DNA from: Luscinia megarhynchos
Lineage: Eukaryota > Chordata > Aves > Passeriformes > Turdidae
Direction of reading: 5' to 3'
DNA: 64,000 bases
Assembly: GCA_034336665.1 (NCBI GenBank)
Contig: CM067584.1
Span: 2,790,001 to 2,854,000 of the forward strand
Position 1 is the stretch's first letter. Each line of letters starts with the position of its first letter. A program made the translations under genes and the position numbers. The notes beneath the pieces are model-generated. The model ran no database searches. It was not told the DNA's origin and saw only the letters and a program-made list of their open reading frames with translations. Below are positions 1 to 38,289 of the stretch, piece by piece.

Positions 1-545
1 CATCTTCTAGGAGCAGCCCTCAAATGAGCATCCTCCAAAAGTATCCCCGAAAATAATCCCTCAAAATATTCCCCCAAAGAGCATCCACCGATAGCATCTC
101 CCAAAAAAATGTCCCTTAAAGAAATCCCCCCAAAGACCATCATCCAAGAACATGCCCCAAGAGCATTTCCCAAAAAAAATCCCTCAAGAGCATCCCCCTA
201 AGAGCTTCCTCTAAAAAGCTTCTCCCAAAAAATATCTCCCAAAGAGCATCATCCAAGAACATTCCCCAAAAAAATCCCCCAGGAGCATCCTCCAAAGAGC
301 ATCCTCTAAAGAGCATCTCCCAAAAAACATCTCCCAAAAAAATCCTTCAAAGAGCATCTTCCCCCAGAGCCTCCTGCAAGAGCATCCCTTATAAAAAATC
401 CCACGAAGATCATCTCCCCAGAGGATTCCTACAAAAGGATCCTTCAAGAGAAGAGCATCCCCCGGAGGATTTTCCAAGATCATCCCCGTGAAAAATCCTC
501 CAAAGACAATTCCCCCAGGAGAGCAGAGCATCCTCTGACCCCACA
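1..545. repeat. Degenerate tandem repeat, A/C-rich
   Basis: Imperfect tandem repetition of short blocks such as CCAAAGAGCATCCCCC and TCCCAAAAAAT, with variable spacing. No exon with a conserved protein match was found. It lies upstream of the first BMP1 exon in the window and is probably intronic. Confidence 0.7.
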
Positions 546-10069
<9,524 letters not shown>

Positions 10070-10434
10070 GGGCCGGGGGTCCCGGCCCCGCCGCGGGCAG
10101 GGGAGGAGGAGGAAGAGGAGGAGAAAGAGGAGGAGGAGGATGGCAGGGAGGATGGCGGCGGGGGAGCGCTGCCCCGCACAGACTGCACGGAGGAGGAGCA
10201 CACAGCCAACCTCAGCACTCAAGACACGCTCGCACGGGGCCCCGGGGCTCGGGCGCCCACGGCACGGGGGGCACAGGAGGGGGGTCCCCGCCGGCAGCCG
10301 CCCACCCCGGTGCTGGGGGGGCCGAGCAGGACCCGCTGCCCTCCCCTGCCCCGGCCAAAGCTCTGAATGTACAAACCAGTAACCGGGAAAGAGCCCAACA
10401 CACACAAGGTGCTGTCTCTCTCTTGTACCCATGA

Positions 10435-10440
10435 AATAAA
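10435..10440 (+). terminator. BMP1: BMP1 long-isoform poly(A) signal (AATAAA)
   Basis: Canonical AATAAA about 365 bases after the TGA at 10069. The intervening 3' UTR is GC-rich with a purine run at 10100-10145. Confidence 0.85.
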
Positions 10441-11024
10441 TACCCTTGTACTTGGAGCGGGGGGGCAGCCCCGGCTTCTTTGCTTCCAAGCCCAAAATGG
10501 GGCTGGACTAGGGGGGAAGCAGCCAGGACATCCCCAATCCTAAGGGAAGACTCCCAAACCTCGGGGTTCTGATGGAGCAGAGCCAGGAATTCCAGCAGAG
10601 CATCTCCTGCTGGCAGCGGGTCCTGTGATGGGCGGTGGGCTGGGAGCTCTGTGCCCCCCAGGGCTCTGCAGGTGGGTTCTCTCCTCACACCTTTATTTTG
10701 GGCTGTCTCTGAGGCAGCAGAGCGGGGCGGGTGGGCGCCACGTGCCGTGCCCACCCCGTGCTCCAGCCCCGGCGGCGGCAGATGGAGGGTGGGCAGTGAC
10801 ACGGCCCCCGCGCCCGCCGCGTGTTCCCGCGTGCCTCGACCCCTCCTGCATCCCGTGCTCAGGCTCCTCTTCCCTGTTTGGGGGATGCTCCAGAGCGGCT
10901 GTGCCCAGGCAGAAGCGGGATGGGCACCGGGGATTTTCATCCCGAGGGGTTTTCAGCCTCCGTGCTGGAAGGGGGGTGTGGAATTCGGGGAGTGACGGGA
11001 TGAGGAGCGATGGCCATGAACAAA

Positions 11025-11225
11025 AACAGAAGTGCCACCTCAACACGAGGAAGAACTTTCCATGAAGGGTGGCAGAGCACTGGGACAGCCCCAGGGACGG
11101 GTGGAGTCTCTCTGGCGACGTTCCAAACCCACTTGGACGCGCTCCCGTGTCACCTGATCCAGGTGACCCTGCCTGGGATGGACCTGGCCACCTCCAGGAA
11201 GGCCCAACCAACCTGAACCTTCCTG
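11025..11225 (+). mobile_element. CR1 LINE 3'-end fragment
   Basis: Resembles the conserved CR1 tail: GGCAGAGCACTGGGACAGCC, then GTGGAGTCTCTCTGGCGACG, then AAACCCACTTGGACGCGCTC and AGGTGACCCTGCCTGG. It is heavily 5'-truncated and lies between the converging BMP1 and PHYHIP genes. The rest of this intergenic gap (10460-11350) shows nothing else. Confidence 0.8.
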
Positions 11226-11371
11226 AGAGCTGCCGAGGGCCACCTTGTCCCCTCCCGGTCCCATCCCCCATTCCCTTTGAGCTGGCGGGGGGGGGGGAGG
11301 GGTCCGAGCCACTTTTTGGGGTCCCGTGGGGGACAGAGGCGCGTGACACGGCCGGTGGCGACCGCACAGAG

Positions 11372-11377
11372 TTTATT
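11372..11377 (-). terminator. PHYHIP: PHYHIP poly(A) signal (AATAAA on minus)
   Basis: Plus-strand TTTATT reads AATAAA on the minus strand, about 755 bases after the PHYHIP stop. This implies a 3' UTR of about 11355-12132. BMP1 and PHYHIP thus end about 0.9 kb apart, tail to tail. Confidence 0.8.
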
Positions 11378-12132
11378 GAAACACCTCCAGCACAGCACAG
11401 GGATGCTCGGGGAGGGGGAGCCGGGTGTTGAACAGCGTGCAGGGGGGACACAGAGACGGGGGGCGGGCACCCCGGGGGGGCCGCAAGCGAGCGCCATGCT
11501 GCCGACGGCTCATGCGGGGGGCGGCGGGTTTGGGGGGGCACGGGGAGGGGTCCAGATCCCTTCTCCCCTTCCCCGGCTCCTCCGGCTGCCTCCGGGGGAT
11601 TCGGGCGGTGCGGGATGGCAGAGCAGAGAGGGACAGACACGGGGGCACGCCCGGGGGCCCCCACACCACTGCAGCCCCTCGCCGGCAGGAGCGGGGGTCG
11701 CTGTCTGAGCATCCCTCCGTCCCCAGGAGCAGTTCAAAACCGAGGGGTGCTTCCAACATCTCCCTGAACCCCCCGAAGCGCCGGGGAGCCCCAGTCCCGG
11801 CTGGCAGGGCCGGGGCTCCCCGGGAGCTGCGTGAACCCGGGGCGGGAGGGATGCGGGGGACACCAGAGGGGAAAGGAGGGGGTCCCGCAGGGCAGAGCGC
11901 GGGGCTCACGCCAGCGAGGATGCTGCTGGTCGGGCAGTCCAGGAGATGAAGGCTTCCTCCCTCGGGGCGCACAGCTCCGCCTCCTCGCTGCGCCAGCATC
12001 CCGCCGGCTCCTTCCTCGGGGCACCTCCCGCATCCCCCGAGCCCACCCGTGTCCTCCAGCCACCAGCGTCCGTGGGAGAAGCCCCCGCGGCGAGCACCCG
12101 TCCCCCTGCCCGGCCCTGCCCGCTTGGGCCCC

Positions 12133-16150
<4,018 letters not shown>

Positions 16151-16431
16151 TTTTGCACGTAGCGAACACCTTTATTGGAGGGACAAAGCTTTTTTTCGGA
16201 TGAGAGAGCACCCCAAAAACCTCATTGCCCCCCAAATTTCTGCGAGGGGGTGCCCACGCATGGACCCCCTCTGTGGGGGTGCTCGGCTGGCTGTGGGGCT
16301 GCGGAGAATGCTGAGGAGGTGCAGGAATCCCGTGAGGGTGTTAAACGAAGGGCTGAGTGACCCCCCAAAAATGTCCCCCCCCAGCGCTGCCCCCGGTGCC
16401 CAGTCCGGAGAACCGGGCATTGCCCGTCACA

Positions 16432-16609
16432 AAGATGGCGCCGCCGCCTTCACTGAACGTCGGGCAATGCCAACGCCAAAGATGGCGGCTCATTGCCCAG
16501 CCCGCCGTGCCCTCAGCAAAGATGGCGGCGGCGGCGTCGCCTCAGGAAGGGCGCGCCGTGCGTGACGCAGGCGCAGTGGCGGCGGCGAGCCCGTGGCTGC
16601 CCGGGCAGG
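16432..16609 (+). promoter_or_regulatory. POLR3D: POLR3D promoter with three YY1-type motifs and non-coding exon 1
   Basis: AAGATGGCG(C/G)C occurs at 16432-16442, 16479-16489 and 16519-16529, all in the same orientation, matching the YY1 initiator-class element of housekeeping promoters. They are interleaved with CATTGCCC/GGGCAATG blocks. CCGGGCAGG|GTGAGG at 16609/16610 is a strong donor, so exon 1 (5' UTR) probably ends at 16609. The exact start sites are not determined. Confidence 0.75.
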
Positions 16610-16899
16610 GTGAGGGGCGGCGTGGCGGGGGAGGGGGGAGGATTTTTGGGGGGTCGAGGGGGTCCTGAGGGGTTCGAGGAGAGGGATGAGACCGCTGGGG
16701 AGCGGGGGGAGGGTGGGTCCTGTTTGGGGGGTGTGTAGCGGGGTGGGAATGCTGGTGGGGCTGAGACCCCTGAGGAGGGGGGCGCAGGGGGTCTGCGGCC
16801 TGTGAGGAGGGGGCTGCGGGTGGGTTTTGGGGTGCGAGTGGGTAATGGGGGTGTGGACCCCTGGGGAGGGGGGCGACAAGGGGGGAGCCTGAGGGGAAT

Positions 16900-18035
16900 G
16901 GGGGGGGAACCGAGACTCTTTGGGGGGGTGGAGCGGGGGGGATCGTGAGACCCCTGGGGAGAGGGGCGACAGATGGGTCCCGTTTGGGGGGCTGAGACCC
17001 CTGGGAAGGGGCACAAATGGGTCCTGTTTGGGGGTGTTTGGGGGGCTGAGACCCCTGGGGGAGGGGGACAAGTGGGTCCTGTTTGGGGTGTTTGGGGGGG
17101 GTCCTCAGAAAGCTGGGGGGGGCACAAATGTGTCCTGTTTGGGGGGCTGAGACCCCTGGGGAGGGGGACAAGTGGGTCCTATTTGGGGGTGTAGGGGGGG
17201 ACACGACCCTATGGGGAGAGGGTTACACGTGGACCCTGTTTGGGGGTGCAGGGAATTCATTATTAGGGTGGGTGTATAACTGAGCCCTATTTGGGGGTTC
17301 AGGGGGTTCATTATTAGGGTGGGTGTATAACTGAGCCCTATTTGGGGGTTCATTATTAGGGTGGGTGTATAACTGAGCCCCTGTTTGGGGGGTTCAGGGG
17401 TTCATTATTAGGGTTGCTTTATACTTGAGCCCCTATTTGGGGGTTCATTATTGGGGTTGCTGTATAACTGAGCCCTATTTGGGGGTTCACTATTGGGGTT
17501 ACTGTATGACTGAGCCCTATTTGGGGCTGCAGGGGGTTCATTATTAGGGTGGGTGTATAACTGAGCCCTATTTGGGGGTGCAGGGGGTTCGTGTATGACT
17601 GAGCCCTTTGGGGGTTCATTATTTGGGTTCGTGTATGACTGAGCTTTTGGGGGGTTCATTATTGGGGTTGCTTTATACCTGAGCCCTATTTGGGGGGTGC
17701 AGGGGGGTTCGTGTATGGCTGAGCCCTATTTGGGGGTTCAATATTTGTGTTGCTTTATGACTGAGCCCTATTTGGGGGTTCATTATTGAGGTTGCTTTAT
17801 ACCTGAGCCCTATTTGGGGGTTCAATATTGGGGTTGCTTTATACCTGAGCCCCTATTTGGGGGGTTCAATATTGGGGTTGCTTTATACCTGAGCCCTATT
17901 TGGGGGGTTCATTATTTGTGTTGCTTTATACCTGAGCCCTATTTGGGGGTTCAGGAGGTTCATGTATGACTGAGCCCTATTTGGGGGTTCATTACTGGGG
18001 TTGCTTTATACCTGAGCCCTATTTGGGGGTGCAGG
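16900..18035. repeat. Tandem repeats in POLR3D intron 1
   Basis: 16900-17260 holds G-rich copies of GGGGGGCTGAGACCCCTGG plus TGGGTCCTGTTTGGGG. 17260-18035 changes to a unit of roughly 42 bases built on TGAGCCCTATTTGGGGGTTC and ATTATTAGGGTGGGTGTATA. The array ends just before the acceptor of the first coding exon. Confidence 0.92.
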
Positions 18036-18085
18036 ACCCCCCCCCAGCCCCCCCGCTGTCCCTGAGCGTGCCCCCTCCCCGCAGG

Positions 18086-21000
18086 ATGGCCGAGGGGGGC
18101 TCTGGCAGCTCCGGCTCCCCGGGCAGCCTGCGGCCGGGGCTCGGGGGGGCTCGGGGGGTGCTGGGCCGGCGCCCCGCAGCCCCCCCCCTCAGCCCGGGCC
18201 GCCTGCCCTCCATCCGCTCCCGGGACCTCACCCTGGGCGGCGTCAAAAAGGTGAGTCCCGCCCTCCCCCTCCCCACACCGGGGTCACTCAACGTCTTGCC
18301 TCAAAGAGGATTTGGGGGGCTGTGGGGGGTATGAGACCCTGGGGTGGTTTTGGGTTTTGGGAATGGCTTTTTTTCCTCTCTGTTCTTGCCCGCAGAAAAC
18401 CTTCACGCCCAACATCATCAGCAGGAAGATCAAGGAGGAGTGAGTGGCTTTGGGATTGTTTCCAGAGGGGGAAGGAGTGGATTTGCCAGCAGGGGGTGGG
18501 CAAAAATTGGGGGCACAGGGATGATTTGGGGTCTGCTCTGAGGAGGAGTTGGTCTGGAGAAGGGAGGAGTGGGGAAGGGAATCCCATTGATCCCTATAAA
18601 CATCCCAAACATCCGTGGAAACGTCTTAAATATCCACACAAGTATCTCCGGGTGATGCCCAGAGATTCCTCCCAAAAAGGAAGGAACTGGGAGGGGCTTG
18701 GGGCAGGGCTGGGGGTGATGTGCCCCCTCCCTGCCCCCAGGCCCCGGGAGGACGTGTCCGTCAAGAAGGAGAAGAAGGAGCGGGAGCGGCAGCGGGATGG
18801 GCACGGCCGGGGCCGGGGCCGGCCCGAGGTCATCCAGTCCCACTCCATCTTCGAGCAGGGCCCTGCTGAGATGATGAAGAAGAAAGGTAAGGACAGCATC
18901 CCTCTGTTTTTATTTTATTTTGGGGGGTGGGTCCCAAGTCCAGTCCCACTCCATCTTCGAGCAGGGCCCTGCTGAGATGATGAAGAAGAAAGGTAAGGAG
19001 AGCATCCCTCTATTTTTTATTTTATTTTGGGGGAGGGATTCCAAGTCCAGTCCCACTCCATCTTTGAGCAGGGCCCTGCTGAAATGATGAAGAAGAAAGG
19101 TAAGGGAGAGCATCCCTCTGTTTTTTGGGGGTTTTTGGGGGGTGGTTCCCAAGTCCAGTCCCACTCCATCTTCGAGCAGGGCCCTGCTGAGATGATGAAG
19201 AAGAAAGGTAAGGAGAGCATCCCTCTATTTTTATTTTGGGGGTGGTTCCCAAGTCCAGTCCCACTCCATCTTCGAGCAGGGCCCTGCTGAGATGATGAAG
19301 AAGAAAGGTAAGGACAGCATCCCTCTATTTTTATTTTGGGGGGTGGGTCCCAAGTCCAGTCCCACTCCATCTTCGAGCAGGGCCCTGCTGAGATGATGAA
19401 GAAGAAAGGTAAGGACAGCATCCCTCTATTTTTATTTTATTTTGGGGGGAGGGATTCCAAGTCCAGTCCCACTCCATCTTTGAGCAGGGCCCTGCTGAGA
19501 TGATGAAGAAGAAAGGTAAGGAGAGCATCCCTCTATTTTTTATTTTATTTTGGGGGAGGGATTCCCAAGTCCAGTCCCACTCCATCTTTGAGCAGGGGCC
19601 CTGCTGAAATGATGAAGAAGAAAGGTAAGGAGAGCATCCCTCTGTTTTTTGGGGTTTTTGGGGGGTGGGTCCCAAGTCCAGTCCCACTCCATCTTCGAGC
19701 AGGGCCCTGCTGAGATGATGAAGAAGAAAGGTAAGGACAGCATCCCTCTATTTTTATTTTTATTTTTGGGGGGAGGGATTCCAAGTCCAGTCCCACTCCA
19801 TCTTCGAGCAGGGCCCTGCTGAAATGATGAAGAAGAAAGGTAAGGAGAGCATCCCTCTATTTTTATTTTGGGGGTGGTTCCCAAGTCCAGTCCCACTCCA
19901 TCTTCGAGCAGGGCCCTGCTGAGATAATGAAGAAGAAAGGTAAGGACAGCATCCCTCTGTTTTTTGGGTTTTTTTGGGGGTGGTTCCCAAGTCCAGTCCC
20001 ACTCCATCTTCGAGCAGGGCCCTGCTGAGATGATGAAGAAGAAAGGTAAGGACAGCATCCCTCTGATTTTATTTTGGGGGTTTCCCACTTGGGGTGACCC
20101 TGGGCTGCTCCTGTGTCCCCCAGCAGGCTCCTGGGACAAGACTGTGGACATGTCTGACTTTGGTCCTTCCCACATCATCAACATCAAGAAGGAGAAGCGG
20201 GAGACGGACGAGGAGACGAAGCAGATCCTGCGGATGCTGCAGAAGGACGATGTCAGTGGGCACGGGAGGGGGGCTTTGGTGTCACTGGGCACTGCTGAGT
20301 GTCCCCTGTGTCACCAAGGCAGTGCTGAGTGTCCCCTGTGTCACAGGGCACTGCTGAGTGTCCCCTGTGCCACCAGGGCAGTGCTCAGTGTCCCCTGTGC
20401 CACAGGGGTCGTGCTCAGTGTCCCCTGTGCCACTGGAGAGGTGCTGAGTGTCCCCTGTGCCACAGGGCAGTGCTGAGTGTCCCCTGTGCCATTGGGCTGG
20501 TGCTCAGTGTCCCCTGTGCCACAGGGCACTGCTGAGTGTCCCCTGTGCCATTGGGCTGGTGCTCAGTGTCCCCTGTGTCACCAGGGCAGAGCTGAGTGTC
20601 CCCTGTGTCACCAGGGCAGTGCTCAGTGTCCCCTGTGTCACCAGGGCAGAGCTGAGTGTCCCCTGTGCCATTGGGCTGGTGCTCAGTGTCCCCTGTGTCA
20701 CCAGGGCACTGCTGAGTGTCCCCTGTGTCACAGGGCAGTGCTCAGTGTCCCCTGCCTGTCCCCACAGTTCCTGGATGACCCGGGGCTGAAGAATGACATC
20801 AGGAACAAGCCAGTGCAGCTGCCCCTGGCCCACTCGGGGTGGCTCTTCAAGGAGGAGGTGGCAGAGCAGGAGGACACGCAGCCGTGGCTGCCTGGGGCCA
20901 AGGAGGAGAAGATGGAGCTGGATCCACCAGCAGTGAAAGGTGGGCTGGGGACACAGTGGGCACAAAGCAGGGGTGTCCCCTTTTCCCTGTGCCCACTCCC

Positions 21001-22580
21001 CATCTCTGCAGTGAAGGAAGAGCCGTGTGAGGAGGACCCCACACCCGCCCAGCCCAGGGGCCCCCCCGGGTGCCCCCAGGACGTGCAGGCAGCTGAGCTG
21101 CTGCAGAGGCTGAGCCTGGAGGCCGAGGAGGAGCTGCTGTTCCTGCAGCTGCCCGACACCCTGCCCGGCCAGCCCCCCAGCCACGACTCCAAACCCGCCA
21201 AGTCCGAGCTGCACAGCGAGGAGGGGCAGGTGCTGCTGGTGAAGCAGGAGAAGAGCCAGGTGGGGCTCTGCTGGGGCTGGGAGTGCTCCCCTGCGGTGGT
21301 GTCGGCTCCTCTAAGCCCTTGAGGGTGTCCCCCATCCCGTGGTGTCATTTCCACCCCATCCTGTGATGTCCCCTCATCCCGTGGTGTCATTTCCACCCCA
21401 TCCCGTGAAGTCTGCCCCTCATCCCATGGTGTTGTTTTTCCCAGTTCCATGCTGTGATCCCAGTCCCATGGTATGATCCCAGTCCCTTGGGGTGATCCCA
21501 ATCCCATGGGGTGATCCCAGTCCCATGGGGTGATCCCAATCCCATGGGGTGATCCCAAACCCATTGGGTGATCCCAATCCCTTGGGGTGATCCCAGTCCC
21601 TTGCTGTGATCCCAATTCCTTGCTGTGATCCCAGTCCCATGGGGTGATCCCAATCCCATGGGGTGATCCCAAACCCATTGGGTGATCCCAATCCCTTGGG
21701 GTGATCCCAGTCCCTTGCTGTGATCCCAATTCCTTGCTGTGATCCCAGTCCCATGGGGTGATCCCAATCCCTTGCTGTGATCCCAGTCCCATGGGGTGAT
21801 CCCAATCCCGTGGGGTGATCCCAATCCCATGCTGTGATCCCAGTCCCTTGCGGTGACCCCAATCCCGTGGGGTGATCCCAGTCCGTGGGGTGATCCCAGT
21901 CCCATGGGGTAATCCCAGTCCCTTGCTGTGATCCCAGTCCCTTGCTGTGATCCCAATCCCTTGCTGTGATCCCAATCCCTTGCTGTGATCCCAGTCCCTT
22001 GCTGTGATCCCAGTCCCTTGGGGTGATCCCAGTCCCATGGGGTGATCCCAATCCCTTGGGGTGATCCCAGTCCCTTGGGGTGATCCCAGTCCTGCTCTGC
22101 CATGGCAGGAGGCGAAGCAGGCAGAGAACACCTGCACCCTGGCCGACCTCCCCGAGGGGCAGGTGGGGAAACTGCTCATCCGAAAATCGGGAAAAGTGCA
22201 GCTGGTGCTGGGCAAGGTGACCCTGGATGTGACCATGGGCACCCCCTGCTCCTTCCTGCAGGTATGGAAGGGACACTGAGATTTTATTTGGGGGGCGGTT
22301 TCATCCCAAAATAACCCCCAGGGGGTCGTGCTGGCTTTTGGGCTGTGATAACAGTGGGGAAGGAGACCCTGCTGCTCCCCTCTGGGCTCAGCCCTGCGAT
22401 CTCCCAGGGGTTCCCGTGGCTTTGGGCTGCTCAGGGGTGTTTTTCCCCGTGGGACAGGAGCTGGTGTCCGTGGGCATCGGGGACAGCCGCACGGGCGAGA
22501 TGATTGTGCTGGGCCACGTGCGGCACAAGCTCGTCTGCTCGCCGGACTTCGAGGCGCTCCTGGAGCACCGGCACCGCTAG
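18086..22580 (+). CDS. POLR3D: RNA polymerase III subunit RPC4 (RPC53)
   Basis: Pol III-specific subunit that pairs with POLR3E (RPC5) and helps initiation and termination at tRNA, 5S and other Pol III genes; nuclear. Coding exons: 18086-18250, 18396-18439, 18741-18886, 20127-20251, 20768-20939, 21012-21259, 22109-22261, 22458-22580. They give 391 codons plus TAG (human 398). The N-terminus is low-complexity, then LPSIRSRDLTLGGVKK, FTPNIISRKIKEE, a Lys/Glu/Arg-rich stretch, VIQSHSIFEQGPAEMMKKKG, and IINIKKEKRETDEETKQIL. The conserved C-terminal dimerisation region (GQVGKLLIRKSGKVQLVLGK, FLQELVSVGIGDSRTGEM) ends in EHRHR-like residues. The start ATG is two bases into an exon after CCCCGCAG. 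The acceptor before 20127 is a CAGCAG tandem site, so use of 20124 would add one Ala. The 3' end of the third coding exon is copied many times in the following intron. Identification is secure. Confidence 0.97.
18833..20085 (+). repeat. POLR3D: Splice-edge satellite: 11 intronic copies of the POLR3D exon end plus donor
   Basis: The last about 58 bases of the exon ending at 18886 and the first about 50 intron bases recur with period 100-109. The landmark CACTCCATCT falls at 18841 (real exon), 18948, 19054, 19162, 19262, 19363, 19470, 19578, 19685, 19794, 19894 and 20000. Every copy keeps the AAAGGTAAGG donor and the codons for HSIFEQGPAEMMKKK. Some copies change GAG to GAA or TTCGAG to TTTGAG. 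Confidence 0.97.
20276..20757. repeat. Minisatellite in POLR3D intron
   Basis: About 30-base units built on GCTGAGTGTCCCCTGTGTCA and CCAGGGCAGT fill the intron up to the acceptor at 20767. Confidence 0.93.
21400..22097. repeat. 19-base minisatellite in POLR3D intron
   Basis: Repeats of TGATCCCAGTCCCATGGGG and variants (TTGGGG, TTGCTG) run to within about 12 bases of the acceptor at 22108. Confidence 0.93.
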
Positions 22581-22822
22581 CCAGGGGGTCCCAGCCCCTC
22601 CAGATGTGGGGTGGACCCTCAGCCCCTCCAGATGTGCCTTTGGGACGTGGGGAGGGGGCTGGTGGGGGGGGGCAGAGTCAGCTCCCACCTCCTGCCAGCC
22701 CTGCGGGGTGTCCGGCTGTGTCCCCCCCAGTGCCAAACGGGGGTCTCGGGGTGTTTGTGTCCCCCAGCTGTGTGGACACGCTGCTGGGAGGAGCAGGACA
22801 CGTGTCCTGGGGGAAAACCTGG

Positions 22823-22828
22823 AATAAA
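22823..22828 (+). terminator. POLR3D: POLR3D poly(A) signal (AATAAA)
   Basis: AATAAA 243 bases after the stop, followed by a T-rich and then GT-rich stretch, which is a typical downstream element. Confidence 0.88.
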
Positions 22829-22849
22829 ATCTTTTTTTCCTCCTGTGTG

Positions 22850-23390
22850 GGGCTGCTCGGTGTTGTGCTGTCACCTCTGCAAGATTTTGGGGTCCCTGGG
22901 TATGGGGGCAGTGGGTGACCCCCACCGTGTCCTGGGTGCCAGCAGCCCCTGGGCAGGGAGCAGGGGTGGGGGCACCAACCACCTGGGCAGGGCTGGGGCT
23001 GCACTTGCCCCTTCACACTGATCTCCCATCCCATCCTAAACCCTGCTGTTCCCACCCCATCCCATCCTAAACCCCCCACATCCGACCTTACCTTCCCAAT
23101 CCCATATTATCCCCCACTCCTGTCCCATCACACCTCAAGCTCCCCATCCCATATTACCCCTCCTTCCCATCCCATCCTACCCCCACCTTCCTGTCCCATT
23201 TTACCCCTCCAATTCCATCTCACCCCCCCTCCTGCCCCAACCCATTATCCCATCCCATCCCATTATCCCATTATCCCATCCATTTTACCCTTGAATTCCA
23301 TTTTAACCCTTTCCTGCCCGTCCCATTTTACCCCCCAATCCCATTCCCCTTTCCGTCCTCCATCGCATTTCCTTCCCTCCCGTCCCGCCC
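22850..23390. repeat. POLR3D-PIWIL2 intergenic spacer with CCCATCC-rich repeat
   Basis: Short spacer. From about 23010 it is a degenerate pyrimidine-rich array of CCCATCCCAT, TTTTACCC and CCCAATCCC blocks. No gene is seen. Confidence 0.7.
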
Positions 23391-23398
23391 ATTCCCTA

Positions 23399-23591
23399 AT
23401 TTGCATAGCCACGCCCACTCCCGCCAAACCACGCCCCTTTGCCCAGCGCCCGCCCTTCCCTCAGCGCTCCCTCCCCCTCCGCCAGGGGGCGCCGCCCAAT
23501 CAGCGCCGTGTGGGCGGGGCCGCGCGTGCGCTGGGCGCGGCGGCGGCGGCGTGGCCGCGGCTCCGGGCTCGGCGCCTCGACGGGGGCGGCC
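23399..23591 (+). promoter_or_regulatory. PIWIL2: PIWIL2 CpG-island promoter
   Basis: Within 200 bases upstream of the ATG are an octamer ATTTGCAT (23399-23406), a CTCF-like core CCGCCAGGGGGCGCC (23479-23493), a CCAAT box (23496-23500), a GC box GGGCGGGGC (23512-23520) and an NRF1-like GCGCGTGCGC (23522-23531). There is no TATA box. The motif matches are direct readings; occupancy is not known. Confidence 0.65.
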
Positions 23592-37283
<13,692 letters not shown>

Positions 37284-37896
37284 CCTGCCAGCACCTGCCA
37301 AGCTGGGGTTGCACCCAGAAAACCGGGATTGAACTGGGATTGAACTGGGGTTGAGCCGGGGCTGCACCCGCAGTTCGCTGCTGTTCGCTCCCCCTGCTCA
37401 GGGGAACCTCCCTCGATTCCCTGGTTTGCTGTTAATTTATCATTTGTTGGTTTAGAGGATTGTGGGGTTTTTTTGGGAATTACCTCCCTGGGGATGGCAC
37501 CAAAGCAATACCCAGCCTTCCCAGTAAAGGGGGTTGAGTTAATGAGCCCCAAAAGTGCTGCTGATCCCACAGGTGCCTGATGTAAATCCCAAAGATTTGG
37601 GGTTTTTTTTTCCCTCCCAGTTTCTTGCACTTCTATAGGTTTATAAAGTTGGTTTTTTTTTTCTCCCTGGGTTTTTTCAAGCTGCTGTTGAACAAACCAG
37701 CTCCAGTTTGGCTGGTTCTCCTGTCCTTGAGGAGTCACTGGTTTTCCAAGGAGAATTCTTTGTGGATTCAGGTCGTTACCCCAGGGAGAGGTTTGAATTT
37801 TCACCTATTTTAGGTGCTTTTTTTTTTTCTTTTACTCAGTCAGGAGAAGTTGGAATTCCCTAACTTTTCACTGTAACCAGTTTTTTGGTTCATTCC

Positions 37897-37902
37897 AATA
37901 AA
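37897..37902 (+). terminator. PIWIL2: PIWIL2 poly(A) signal (AATAAA)
   Basis: AATAAA 614 bases after the TGA. The 3' UTR 37284-37920 is unique, T-rich sequence, one of the longer repeat-free stretches of the window's second half. Confidence 0.85.
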
Positions 37903-38289
37903 ATCGTTGCTGGCAGCTGCTCCCTGGTGAATTTTGGGGGTGGGGGTGGCCCCTCATCCTTGGGGGGGGGGTCACAGCAGCAGTGCCACCACAGCTGTCA
38001 CCTTGTGCCCTGGGTTAATCATTCATCCCCGTTTATTTGCCAATCCTGCTGGACTTTGGCAGCCGTGGCCCGGCCTGGGATGGGATTTAGGAACAAATTT
38101 TAGCCCTGGGGGTGCTGAGCTGGGGGTTTTGGGGGTCCCCCAGCTCTGCCTGACCCCCTCCAGCTCAGATTGTCCTTGGCACGGGGAGAGGAGCCAGGAG
38201 GGGTCTGGCTGCCAGGATTTGCCCCCCCTGAGCTTTTCCAGGGGGTTTTTGGGGTCCCCCCAGCCCCACCCCAAAGGATGTTTGGTGCT

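Noticed and set aside
17260..18035. Interstitial telomere repeat, because ATTAGGGT recurs
   Set aside because: The hexamer appears once per roughly 42-base unit and never in tandem TTAGGG form.
18948..20060. Treating the POLR3D repeat copies as extra coding exons
   Set aside because: They have donors but no acceptor, and the intron sequence between copies contains stops.
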